Origin: an uncultured Muribaculaceae bacterium
Lineage (GTDB): Bacteria; Bacteroidota; Bacteroidia; Bacteroidales; Muribaculaceae
Assembly: GCA_910588035.1 (NCBI GenBank)
Contig: CAJUPY010000004.1
Coordinates: 1 to 64,000, forward strand
DNA: 64,000 nucleotides
Direction: 5' to 3'
Below are positions 39,846-48,230 of this stretch, in pieces. The notes beneath the pieces are model-generated. The model saw nothing but the letters and a program-made list of their open reading frames with translations, searched no databases and was not told the DNA's origin. How positions within the stretch are numbered: position 1 is the stretch's first letter; each line of letters opens with the position of its first letter. Position numbers and translations under genes: made by a program.

Positions 39846-42763
39846 AACTGACGGTTTACCTCGACCTCTTCAAACGCTTCGATCATGTCTCCGATCTTCA
39901 GGTCGTTGTAGCCTGCGATCGATAGACCGCAGTCATAGCCGGAGGCGACTTCCTTGACATCATCTTTAAATCGTTTGAGCGAGCCGAGTTCGCCGGTGTA
40001 GCGAACGATTCCGTCGCGTATCAGGCGCACCTTGCAGTTGCGTTTGATCTTGCCTTCGCGAACGATGGCTCCGGCAATGGTTCCGACTTTCGAGATGTGG
40101 TATGTCTCGAGAACTTCGGCTGTTCCGAGCACTTCCTCCTTGATTTCGGGAGCAAGCATGCCGGCCATAGCGTCTTTGACCTCTTCGATAGCCTGGTAGA
40201 TGACAGAGTAGAGTCTGATCTGAACACCCTCTCTCTCGGCTTCACGACGGGCTGCCTGAGAGGGACGCACCTGGAAACCGATGATGATAGCGTCGGAAGC
40301 GGCGGCGAGGGTGACATCGCTCTCGGAGATTTCACCTACGGCTTTGTGGAGAACATTGACCTGGATCTCTTCGGTCGACAGTTTGATAAGCGAGTCACTG
40401 AGAGCCTCGATTGAACCGTCGACATCGCCTTTGACGATGATGTTGAGTTCCTGGAAGTTGCCGATCGCACGACGGCGGCCGATATCCTCAAGAGTCAGAA
40501 TCTTCTTGGTGCGGAGTCCGAGCTCACGTTGCAGCTGTTCTCGTTTGTTGGCGATCTCACGTGCTTCCTGTTCAGTGTCCATGACATTGAATGTGTCGCC
40601 TGCGGTGGGAGCGCCGTTCAGACCGAGTATCAGGGCCGGTTCGGCCGGTCCTGCTTCCTTGATGCGCTGGTTACGCTCGTTGAACATCGCCTTGATCTTT
40701 CCGAAGTGGGTTCCTGCAAGAATTATGTCACCGACCCGGAGTGTTCCGTTCTGGACAAGGACGGTGGCCACATATCCACGGCCTTTGTCAAGGCTTGATT
40801 CGATGATCGAACCGGTCGCGTTTCGGTTGGGGTTGGCTTTTAGGTCGAGCATCTCGGCTTCAAGAAGAACCTTTTCCATAAGCTCGGGTACACCTGTGCC
40901 TTTTTTTGCTGAGATGTCTTGAGATTGATATTTACCTCCCCAGTCCTCGACAAGGTAGTTCATGCCTGCCAGCTCCTCCTTGATTTTGTCGGGGTTGGCA
41001 TGGGGCTTGTCGATTTTGTTTATGGCGAACACAATGGGTACGCCGGCTGCCGATGCGTGGTTGATCGCCTCGACGGTCTGGGGCATCACGTTGTCATCAG
41101 CGGCGACGATGATGATACAGAGGTCGGTCACTTTCGCTCCGCGGGCACGCATGGCTGTGAACGCTTCATGTCCGGGGGTATCCAGGAACGTGATGTGGCG
41201 GCCGTCGTGCAGTTTCACATTGTAGGCTCCGATGTGCTGTGTGATTCCGCCGGCCTCGCCTGCGATCACGTTGGCTTTGCGTATGTAGTCGAGCAGCGAG
41301 GTCTTGCCGTGGTCGACGTGGCCCATGACGGTCACGATCGGCGGACGTGAAACAAGGTCTTCCTCGTCGTCTTCCTCATTGTGGATCGCGTCGCTGACTT
41401 CGGCCGAGATATACTCGGTCTCGAACCCGAACTCCTCTGCCACGATGTTGATCGTCTCGGCGTCAAGACGCTGGTTGATCGAGACCATAACTCCGATATT
41501 CATGCATGTCGCGATCACCTGGTTGATGGGCACGTCCATCATTGAGGCGAGGTCATTGGCTGTCACAAATTCGGTCAGTTTCAGAATGCGGCTCTCTGCT
41601 GCCTCCATTTCGGCGGCTTCGCGTTCGCGGGCGACATTGGCCTCGCGTTTCTCCTTACGCCATTTGACTCCTTTCTTCTGTCCTTTGTCTTTTGAAGTGA
41701 GGCGGGCGAGCGTCTCTTTTACCTGACGCTGAACATCTTCCTCGTTGACCTCGGTGTGTACGGGACGTTTCTGACGGTCACTGTGGCGCGGACCTTTCTC
41801 ACGGCGGTCTTCACGTTTTTTCGCGGGCTGCTGGTTACCATTTCCTGCTTGGGCTGCGGTCTTCTCGATGTCGACCTTCTCCTTGCTGCCGATGCGTTTG
41901 CGTTTCTTGCGGTCGCCCTGGGTGCCTCCTTGTTGTGTTCCGCCGGCAGACTGACCCGATTGACCCGCTTTCGCAATGCGCTCGTTGCGACGCTCTTCTT
42001 TGGTTTTCTTTTTGGGACGTGTCGACTGATTGAGAGTCGAGAGGTCTATTTTACCAATTATGTTGAGTGACGGACCTGTCGATGGCTGAGTCGGGATAGT
42101 GTATATTTCCTCGTTTTTTTCAGCCGGTTTCGGCTCTGCGGCTTTCGGTTCGATGGGTTTTGATTCCGCCACCGGTTTCACCTCTGGCTTTGGCTCAGGC
42201 TTCACCTCAGGCTTTGGCTCGGGCTTGGGCTGAGGTTTTGGCTGTGGCTTTGGCTCGGGTTTTGGTTCCGGTTTAGGCTCAGGTTTTGGCTGTGGCTTTG
42301 GTTCGGGGGTGACCACGGGCTGTGACTCAGGTTTAGGCTGAGGTTTGGGCTCCGGTTTCACTTCAGGTTTGGATTCAGAATTTGGAGCCTCGACTTTTTT
42401 CTCTTCTTTTTTTACCACGGGATTTCCGTGGCGGTCGAGCTCGATTTTACCAAGAATCTTCGGCCGGTTGATTTTTTCAATCGGCGATTTGTCGTCAGAG
42501 ACAGGGGCGGGCGATTTGGGTGCGGTCTTTGCTGACGGCGTCGTTTTCTTCTCTTTCTGTCGGTCAGACGAGAACTTGTCGGAAGCGTCGCGAAGAGCCT
42601 TGTCTTTCTTGAATTCGTCAATTAGAAGGTCAACGACATCGTCCTCGATTCGTGCATTCGGGTTGTCGTCGACAGAGATGTTTTTGGTGCGCAGAAAATC
42701 AATCACCGTGGGAAGTGCCACGTTGAGGTCTTTTGCGACTTTGCTGATTTTTGTTCTCGCCAT
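39842..42763 (-). CDS. infB: Translation initiation factor IF-2
   Basis: IF-2 brings initiator tRNA to the ribosome. The 973-residue protein has an N-terminal IF2_N domain (VAKDLNVALPTVIDFLRTKN), followed by a long K/P/E-rich disordered region (about 130-215) built of PEPK/PQPK units. A basic linker, a second IF2_N-like module and the GTPase core come next (GHVDHGKTSLLD, DTPGHEAF, NKID). The C-terminal beta-barrel domains complete it. The extended low-complexity N-terminus is usual in Bacteroidota. It is third in the rimP-nusA-infB operon, 61 nt after nusA. Confidence 0.97.
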   Translation of the reverse strand: MARTKISKVAKDLNVALPTVIDFLRTKNISVDDNPNARIEDDVVDLLIDEFKKDKALRDASDKFSSDRQKEKKTTPSAKTAPKSPAPVSDDKSPIEKINRPKILGKIELDRHGNPVVKKEEKKVEAPNSESKPEVKPEPKPQPKPESQPVVTPEPKPQPKPEPKPEPKPEPKPQPKPQPKPEPKPEVKPEPKPEVKPVAESKPIEPKAAEPKPAEKNEEIYTIPTQPSTGPSLNIIGKIDLSTLNQSTRPKKKTKEERRNERIAKAGQSGQSAGGTQQGGTQGDRKKRKRIGSKEKVDIEKTAAQAGNGNQQPAKKREDRREKGPRHSDRQKRPVHTEVNEEDVQRQVKETLARLTSKDKGQKKGVKWRKEKREANVAREREAAEMEAAESRILKLTEFVTANDLASMMDVPINQVIATCMNIGVMVSINQRLDAETINIVAEEFGFETEYISAEVSDAIHNEEDDEEDLVSRPPIVTVMGHVDHGKTSLLDYIRKANVIAGEAGGITQHIGAYNVKLHDGRHITFLDTPGHEAFTAMRARGAKVTDLCIIIVAADDNVMPQTVEAINHASAAGVPIVFAINKIDKPHANPDKIKEELAGMNYLVEDWGGKYQSQDISAKKGTGVPELMEKVLLEAEMLDLKANPNRNATGSIIESSLDKGRGYVATVLVQNGTLRVGDIILAGTHFGKIKAMFNERNQRIKEAGPAEPALILGLNGAPTAGDTFNVMDTEQEAREIANKREQLQRELGLRTKKILTLEDIGRRRAIGNFQELNIIVKGDVDGSIEALSDSLIKLSTEEIQVNVLHKAVGEISESDVTLAAASDAIIIGFQVRPSQAARREAEREGVQIRLYSVIYQAIEEVKDAMAGMLAPEIKEEVLGTAEVLETYHISKVGTIAGAIVREGKIKRNCKVRLIRDGIVRYTGELGSLKRFKDDVKEVASGYDCGLSIAGYNDLKIGDMIEAFEEVEVNRQL
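42180..42365 (-). repeat. PEPK-type degenerate tandem repeat inside infB
   Basis: About 15 imperfect 12-nt units (GGCTTTGGCTCA-like on the + strand) encode alternating PEPK, PQPK and EVKP. Tandem repeats of this sort vary in length between strains without breaking the frame. Confidence 0.75.
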
Positions 42764-42824
42764 GTAGTGGTTATAGGGTGTTCGAATTGATGTTTTTATT
42801 AAAAATTATGACTCAGACCCGGAA

Positions 42825-44084
42825 TCAGTCTTCAAATTCCGCTTTTAGAATGTTCACGACATTGTCAATGGTCTCTTCTTCGAGATCTGATTTCTCAAGA
42901 AGCACCTCGCGCGGAGTTGACAGAACGCTCTTGGCGGTCACGCAGCCCATGTCTTTGAGCGCGCTGATGACCCATTCGTCAATCTCGTCTTTGAACTCGT
43001 CGAGATAGATGTCTTCCTCGTCGGGTGTTGTCTCGTTGTCGCGGTAAACGTCGATCACATATCCGGTCAGCATCGATGCGAGTTTGATGTTCAGACCGCC
43101 TTTGCCGATTGCCAGCGACACTTCTTCGGGACGCAGGAAGACCTCGGCGGTTTTGTTTTCGGCGTCTATTCTGATTGATGATATTTTCGCGGGTGAGAGT
43201 GCGCGTTCGATAAACAGCGACGGATTGTTGGTGTAGTTGATCACGTCGATATTCTCGTTGTGGAGCTCACGTACGATTCCGTGTATGCGCGAGCCTTTGA
43301 CACCGACACACGCGCCGACGGGGTCGATGCGGTCGTCGTAGCTCTCGACGGCTATTTTTGCACGTTCTCCCGGAATGCGGGCGACAGCGCGGATGTTGAT
43401 CAGGCCGTCGTGAATCTCGGGTACCTCAAGCTCGAACAGACGGCGCAGAAACGCCTCGTTGGTGCGTGAGACTGTGATTTTGGGGTTGTTGTTCTTGTTG
43501 TCGACGTTGGCTATGACGGCACGCACGGTCTCTCCCTTGCGGAAGAAATCGCCGGGAATCGACTCGCTTTTCGGCAACAGCAACTCGTTGTTCTCGTCGT
43601 CGATGAGCAAGGTCTCTTTTGACCATGTCTGGTAGACTTCGCCCGAGACGAGTTCACCCTCGAGTTCCTTGAATTTGTTGTAGATCGCTTCTTTCTGAAG
43701 ATCGAGAATCTTTGACTGGAGTGTCTGGCGCAGGTTGAGGATCGCACGGCGTCCGAAGTTGGCGAAAATGATTTCCTTTGTGTGTTCCTCGCCGATCTCG
43801 ACTTCGGGATCGTCGTCATTGCGTGCATCGGTGAGGCTGATCTGAAGGTTGGGGTCTGTCACCTCGCCGTCGGGAACGACTTCGAGGTTCTGGAAAATCT
43901 GAACGTCACCTTTGTCTGGGTTCATGATGACGTCGAGATTCTCGTCGGTTCCGAACATTTTTGCCAATACGTTTCGGAATGATTCTTCGAGAACGCTGAT
44001 CATTGTCGCCTTGTCGATGTTCTTCAGCTCTTTGAACTCGGCAAAGCGCTCGACCATGTTGGGTGCTTCCTCTTTTTTAGCCAT
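42825..44084 (-). CDS. nusA: Transcription termination/antitermination factor NusA
   Basis: NusA binds RNA polymerase and nascent RNA to modulate pausing and termination. The 419-residue protein has the N-terminal polymerase-binding domain (about 1-130) and an S1 domain (about 135-200). Two KH domains follow, including GACVGVKGSRIHGIVREL and EVSLAIGKGGLNIKLASM. A C-terminal helical region carries a helix-hairpin-helix-like stretch at the end. The length is normal for Bacteroidota. rimP lies 43 nt upstream. Confidence 0.96.
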   Translation of the reverse strand: MAKKEEAPNMVERFAEFKELKNIDKATMISVLEESFRNVLAKMFGTDENLDVIMNPDKGDVQIFQNLEVVPDGEVTDPNLQISLTDARNDDDPEVEIGEEHTKEIIFANFGRRAILNLRQTLQSKILDLQKEAIYNKFKELEGELVSGEVYQTWSKETLLIDDENNELLLPKSESIPGDFFRKGETVRAVIANVDNKNNNPKITVSRTNEAFLRRLFELEVPEIHDGLINIRAVARIPGERAKIAVESYDDRIDPVGACVGVKGSRIHGIVRELHNENIDVINYTNNPSLFIERALSPAKISSIRIDAENKTAEVFLRPEEVSLAIGKGGLNIKLASMLTGYVIDVYRDNETTPDEEDIYLDEFKDEIDEWVISALKDMGCVTAKSVLSTPREVLLEKSDLEEETIDNVVNILKAEFED

Positions 44085-44127
44085 AGTAGTTTTAGGGGTA
44101 TGATATGTTGTTTTTAATTATTTTTTC

Positions 44128-44595
44128 TTATTTGAACTGGATCATGTATTTTACCGATTTGACATCGCCGAAACCAAATGTTTCGGGTTGATTGACGATT
44201 GTCGGGCGTTTAGCCCCCGGTTCCTTGATCTTTGTAGCGATCTCGACGGTGAAGCCGGTGTCGGAGACCTCGGTCAAAGTGCCGTGCAGTTTGCGACCGT
44301 CGCGTGTCAGAACCTCGACTTCGTTGCCGATGTTCTTCACATATTGTTCACGCACTTTGAACGGCGAGGTCAGGCCGGCCGATCCGACCTCGAGTTCATA
44401 GTCCTCGTCGTCGCGGTTGAACACCGCCTCGATATCGCGCGTGATTCCCGCGCAGGTGTCAATGTCGATTCCGTCGCGTGAGTCAATCTCGACAACGATG
44501 CGGTTGTCGGTGCCGACGGTGATGTCGACAATGAATATGTCTGTTCCGGCGATGGCTTTTTCAACCGTTTCGCGAAGTAGTTGCTTGTCAATCAT
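44128..44595 (-). CDS. rimP: Ribosome maturation factor RimP
   Basis: RimP is needed for 30S subunit maturation. The 155-residue protein has the N-terminal alpha/beta domain with IDSRDGIDIDTCAGITRDIEAVF and the ELEVGSAGLTSPFK motif. A C-terminal SH3-like barrel follows (VKNIGNEVEVLTRDGRK). The frame is open to 44655, but the promoter's -7 element (44660-44653) covers that position, so MIDKQLLRETV at 44595 is the real start. It is first in the rimP-nusA-infB-folK-ADH operon. Confidence 0.93.
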   Translation of the reverse strand: MIDKQLLRETVEKAIAGTDIFIVDITVGTDNRIVVEIDSRDGIDIDTCAGITRDIEAVFNRDDEDYELEVGSAGLTSPFKVREQYVKNIGNEVEVLTRDGRKLHGTLTEVSDTGFTVEIATKIKEPGAKRPTIVNQPETFGFGDVKSVKYMIQFK

Positions 44596-44652
44596 GTTGA
44601 GTTGTTTATAACAAAATGGAGGAAGCTGATGCCTCCTCCGTAAGAATCTATG

Positions 44653-44684
44653 CAAAGGTAGTCATTTTGTCACCTCTGTGCAAA
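44653..44684 (-). promoter_or_regulatory. Promoter of the rimP-nusA-infB operon
   Basis: Minus strand: TTTG (44684-44681), exactly 20 nt, then TACCTTTG (44660-44653), followed by a leader of about 50 nt. Confidence 0.85.
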
Positions 44685-44821
44685 TTCCACCGGTTCATTA
44701 TTTCATAATCACCCTATTGAATAACAAATATTAACAATATGTAAATTATAATTAAAATAAATTAACACTAAACAACATCGGTTCAATTCGCTGTTGTCAT
44801 AAAAGTTCAAACCTGAGTGTT

Positions 44822-46924
44822 TTAGCTCGTCGCAATAGTGAAAATGAATCGGGCTCCTTTGGTGTAGGTAGTGTCGAGCACGACATCACCGCCGAGCAAA
44901 CGGGCAATCATTCGTGCCACAGTCAGTCCGATGCCCGCGCCGGGGGTTGAACGGCTCAGTTTGACGAAACGGTCGAAGATCACATCTTTTTTCTCGGGCG
45001 CGATTCCTATTCCGGTGTCGGTGACGGTGAAAACGGTCAGATTCCGTTCAGCGTCGGCGTGGCACGACAATGTCACAGAGCCTTTTTCGGTGAATTTTGC
45101 AGCGTTTGAGAGAAGGCTGATCAACACCTGCTCGACACGTTTGGGATCGGTCGAGGCGATCATCGACGGGTCTTTGATATCAACGTCAATTCTGACACCC
45201 GGCTGGAGCCGGTTTCTGACACTGTCGGCGGCAATCTGGCAGAGCTTGGCCACGTTGGCTCCGTGGCATGTCAGGTGAATCGTCGAACTGTCGAGTTCAG
45301 AAAGGTTAAGGACGTCGTTGATCAGCGCGGTCAGCAGCTCGCAGTTGAGTTCGATCAGGTTCGAGAATCGCTCGAGATAGCCCTTTTTCTCACCCTCGAT
45401 GCAATCGACCAACAGACGCGAGTATTCATTTATTGCCTGGAGCGGAACTTTCACATCGTTGCTCATGTTGTTTATGAAATCGCTTTTCTGACGGTTCGCG
45501 CGGTCTGCCTCTTCGTTGGCTTTGATGAGTTTATCGTGGAGAGTCTGCGTTTTCTGCCTCTCGGCGTTGAGTTCGGCATCGGTCTGTGAGAGCAATGTCC
45601 TAAGCCTCGAGGTTTCGATGTTTGAGCGTAAGAGTAAAATTACGATAATGATCAAGGCGCAGGCGATGGCGACAATAGTGAACATCGTCAGTTTGTTTTT
45701 CTGTTTGCCGGTTGTCTCGAGTTCTTTCTCGAGAGTGTCGATTTTCAGTTTCAGGTCGCTGACATCGTAGATTATCTGTAGTTCGCGATATCGGTCGAAG
45801 GAACGATACTTCACATAGTTCTCAAGCAGAGTCTGATACTCTTTTAGGGCGAAAATCAGAGTCTCGTCGTCGTTGACACCTGAAGCTGCCTCTATGAGAT
45901 ATTGGGTATACATCTTCCGGCGTTTGATGTTGAACGGATTGTCATATTGCCGTTTGATTATCGGAATCACTTCTCTATAGCGTTTCTTTGCCATAAGGTA
46001 ATTGATCGTCGGACTCTCATATCGGGTGAATGTCTCGAGTGCGTCAGAGTCGCGCACTGCATAGTATTTCGCCTTTTCATAAATCTCATCCACTTCCTTG
46101 TCAGTCATGCCGGGGTAGCTGAACATCATCGTGGCGTAGCGTGTGAAGCGGCTGTCGTTGAGGTTGCGGTATTTTCGTCCTTGTGCCGCATAGCGGCTCT
46201 CGAGTGTGTCAATCACCGCGATGAGTTTCTTGCTGAAGGCAAGGGCTCCATTGTAGTCTCCGCCATCAATGTAGTGTATTGAAGCCATGTTGTAGCACAG
46301 GCTTTTCAGTGAAGAAGCACTTTCGGGCAGTTCGTCACTTTTCGAAATCAGTTTGTCGAGATAGTTGACAAGCAGGTCGTTGCGCACAGACTGGCTGAGA
46401 TAGACACAGACCGAGTGCAGAAGATAAATTTCGTCATATAAGTTTCTGGGCTGATTGTTTGAAAAAGCCGAAAGCATCTGCTGCAACTTTATCTGCCTGT
46501 CTTTTTCTGACATTTTTCGGGCGTTGCTCCATGTCGATAGCATTTTGATGAAAGTGATAGTCTCACGTTTCAACTCATTGTCGGGTAACTGAACCGCCAT
46601 TTGCATGACCACATGCTGAATCGAGTCGTTTTCTAAATATCGGTTGGCAATCAGCCTCAGCGCGTCGTTGACGACATAGTTGTTGTTGGCCCGGCGCGCT
46701 GTCTCAAGAAGTTGCCAGCCTATTTTCGCATTTGCTCTTCGCGAGGCCAGGTCAAAGGCGTCATACAAAAGTCTGATGCTGTCGTCGGCGGTTTTTGCAT
46801 CGGCGAGCTCGGCGAGCTTCTGGTTTCTCAACTTATAGCGGTCAACGGGGTTGTCAATGTCAAGAGCGAGGGCAGTCAACGAAACTGTTATGAACAACAG
46901 AAATAAAGTAATTTTATGCAACAT
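44822..46924 (-). CDS. Membrane sensor histidine-kinase-like protein lacking the phospho-acceptor histidine
   Basis: The 700-residue protein has a signal peptide (LFLLFITVSLTALA), a helical, TPR-like periplasmic region to about 410, and one membrane helix (LTMFTIVAIACALIIIVILLL). A coiled coil links this to the kinase core. Where the H-box should read MSHE, it reads MSND, with Asn489 in place of histidine (codon AAC, 45460-45458). The ATPase part looks intact: the N-box LLSNAAKFTEKG, DTGIGIAPE, the F-box and GAGIGLTVARM. It may bind ATP but cannot autophosphorylate conventionally. There is no receiver domain or response-regulator neighbour. The frame is open to 47005, but the promoter at 46957-46950 sets the start at 46924. 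Confidence 0.88.
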   Translation of the reverse strand: MLHKITLFLLFITVSLTALALDIDNPVDRYKLRNQKLAELADAKTADDSIRLLYDAFDLASRRANAKIGWQLLETARRANNNYVVNDALRLIANRYLENDSIQHVVMQMAVQLPDNELKRETITFIKMLSTWSNARKMSEKDRQIKLQQMLSAFSNNQPRNLYDEIYLLHSVCVYLSQSVRNDLLVNYLDKLISKSDELPESASSLKSLCYNMASIHYIDGGDYNGALAFSKKLIAVIDTLESRYAAQGRKYRNLNDSRFTRYATMMFSYPGMTDKEVDEIYEKAKYYAVRDSDALETFTRYESPTINYLMAKKRYREVIPIIKRQYDNPFNIKRRKMYTQYLIEAASGVNDDETLIFALKEYQTLLENYVKYRSFDRYRELQIIYDVSDLKLKIDTLEKELETTGKQKNKLTMFTIVAIACALIIIVILLLRSNIETSRLRTLLSQTDAELNAERQKTQTLHDKLIKANEEADRANRQKSDFINNMSNDVKVPLQAINEYSRLLVDCIEGEKKGYLERFSNLIELNCELLTALINDVLNLSELDSSTIHLTCHGANVAKLCQIAADSVRNRLQPGVRIDVDIKDPSMIASTDPKRVEQVLISLLSNAAKFTEKGSVTLSCHADAERNLTVFTVTDTGIGIAPEKKDVIFDRFVKLSRSTPGAGIGLTVARMIARLLGGDVVLDTTYTKGARFIFTIATS

Positions 46925-46949
46925 TTTGCTACAAATGATTGATTTCAAG

Positions 46950-46981
46950 CAAAAATAGTGCATTTGAATATAACAACCAAA
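46950..46981 (-). promoter_or_regulatory. Promoter of the sensor-kinase-like gene
   Basis: Minus strand: TTTG (46981-46978), exactly 20 nt, then TATTTTTG (46957-46950), 25 nt before the start at 46924. Confidence 0.8.
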
Positions 46982-47062
46982 AAAATAAATGAAAAAAATC
47001 GGCACCCTGAAAATTGTTCATGGCCGACGGGTTAATAAATCTTAAATTATGTTAGTCGACAG

Positions 47063-47092
47063 TTGCCGCTCTCACGATTATTCTTACCTTTG
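47063..47092 (+). promoter_or_regulatory. Promoter of a candidate ncRNA
   Basis: TTG at 47063-47065, 19 nt, then TACCTTTG at 47085-47092. The nearest annotated start codon is 324 nt downstream, behind a terminator and another promoter. Confidence 0.65.
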
Positions 47093-47098
47093 CATCAA

Positions 47099-47345
47099 AC
47101 TCCTGCTTGACTTCCTTTCGACTGATTAATTTTTACGCAATCATATCTTTAGGACCGGAAGAAAGGCGAATCGCGCTGGCCGAGGCTGTGAAGTTTCAGC
47201 TGTCGAGATTTGGAGTGATGTGAAAAATGTAAGTATGATATAATCTCTACACTCTAAAGCCGCTCCGGCGGCTTGGAATCACAACATGCCTTTTGGCTGG
47301 TCCTGGCATTCTCTGTTTGAAGAGAGCGTCCGGACTAATTTTTTT
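47099..47345 (+). ncRNA. Candidate structured non-coding RNA of about 247 nt
   Basis: The segment is bounded by a good promoter and a strong terminator and holds no ATG-initiated gene of note. It contains a 7-bp stem AAGCCGC/GCGGCTT capped by a TCCG (UNCG-type) tetraloop at 47257-47274. It does not match tmRNA, RNase P RNA or tRNA signatures that I can see. A caution: a frame without ATG, open from 47056 to the TGA at 47221, reads GPEERRIALAEAVKFQLSRF near its end. Its codon use is gene-like, so an eroded or non-ATG small gene is the alternative. Confidence 0.4.
47298..47345 (+). terminator. Strong terminator of the candidate ncRNA
   Basis: A long stem pairs 47298-47314 with 47321-47337 (two mismatches and a few G-T pairs, 6-nt loop). 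It is followed by a T-run of seven. It stands 71 nt before the next gene and ends with an independent promoter. Confidence 0.8.
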
Positions 47346-47359
47346 ATAGCCTCTTGACA

Positions 47360-47389
47360 TTGATTTTCAAAAACTAATGTGTAATTTTG
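47360..47389 (+). promoter_or_regulatory. Promoter of the NfnAB-like pair
   Basis: TTG at 47360-47362, 19 nt, then TAATTTTG at 47382-47389, 27 nt before the start. Confidence 0.7.
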
Positions 47390-47416
47390 CGGAGTTAGAA
47401 AAACCAATCCTTAAAA

Positions 47417-48211
47417 ATGAATAAGATCATTGAGAAACAACACTTTTCAGAGAAAGTGGTAAAACTCGTCGTCGAGGCCCCGATGATCGCGCGTTCGCGT
47501 CGGCCGGGACACTTTGTCATTGTTATATGTGGCGAGAAAGGAGAACGAATTCCGTTGACCATCGCCGATGCCGATGTCGAACGCGGAACGATCACTCTGG
47601 TCGTTCAGGCGATCGGTGATTCTACAACCAAAATTTGTGCACTTGAGGCGGGCGATTACCTGACCGACGTTGTCGGTCCTCTCGGGCGTGCGACCAAAAT
47701 CGAAAACTACGGCACCGTTGTTTGTTCAGGAGGCGGTGTCGGTGTCGCACCTCTGCTGCCGATCATCAAGGCGATGAAACAGGCCGGCAACAGGGTGATT
47801 TCGGTTCTCGCGGCCAGAAGTAAAGACCTGATCATTCTTGAAGATGAGGTCAGGAAACATAGCGACGAGGTAGTCATAATGACCGACGATGGTTCCTATG
47901 GAACCAAAGGTCTGGTCACAGACGGCATCGAGGAGATCATAAAACGCGAGCCTGTCGACCTGGCTGTCACGATTGGTCCGGCTATCATGATGAAGTTTGT
48001 GGCACAGCTCACAAAAAAATATGAGGTTCCGACAATGTGTTCCCTTAACACGATTATGGTTGACGGAACCGGCATGTGTGGCGCCTGCCGTGTGACAGTC
48101 GGCGGAAAAACACGGTTTGTCTGTGTCGATGGTCCCGAATTTGATGCCCACCAGGTTGATTTCAATGAAATGATGATGCGTCTGCGGTCATATACTCCGG
48201 CGAAACGATAA
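47417..48211 (+). CDS. FAD/NAD-binding reductase subunit, NfnA-like (sulfide/dihydroorotate dehydrogenase-like)
   Basis: The 264-residue flavoprotein has the FAD-binding barrel (RRPGHFVIVICGEKGERIPLTIAD, about 30-53) and an NAD-binding domain with GGGVGVAPLLPI near 105-116. A C-terminal [2Fe-2S] cysteine set follows: CSLNTIMVDGTGMCGAC and FVCVDGPEFD. Together with the gltA-like protein 19 nt downstream it matches the NADH-dependent ferredoxin:NADP oxidoreductase pair. That pair couples NADH and ferredoxin oxidation to NADPH formation by electron bifurcation. A role as an electron-donor subunit of glutamate synthase is the older annotation. Confidence 0.88.
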   Translation: MNKIIEKQHFSEKVVKLVVEAPMIARSRRPGHFVIVICGEKGERIPLTIADADVERGTITLVVQAIGDSTTKICALEAGDYLTDVVGPLGRATKIENYGTVVCSGGGVGVAPLLPIIKAMKQAGNRVISVLAARSKDLIILEDEVRKHSDEVVIMTDDGSYGTKGLVTDGIEEIIKREPVDLAVTIGPAIMMKFVAQLTKKYEVPTMCSLNTIMVDGTGMCGACRVTVGGKTRFVCVDGPEFDAHQVDFNEMMMRLRSYTPAKR

Positions 48212-48230
48212 CTTTTAACTCAAGATTGTT

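Noticed and set aside
44760..44800. A GGTTCAATTC stretch that looks like a tRNA T-loop
   Set aside because: No acceptor stem, anticodon arm or D-arm can be formed around it.
47150..47175. GGACCGGAAGAAAGG as the conserved loop of SRP (4.5S) RNA
   Set aside because: It lacks the flanking helix and the GGAAGCAGCC-type asymmetric loop.
47286..47357. A 23-codon ORF (MPFGWSWHSLFEE...) at the end of the candidate ncRNA
   Set aside because: It is made almost entirely of the terminator stem and T-run.
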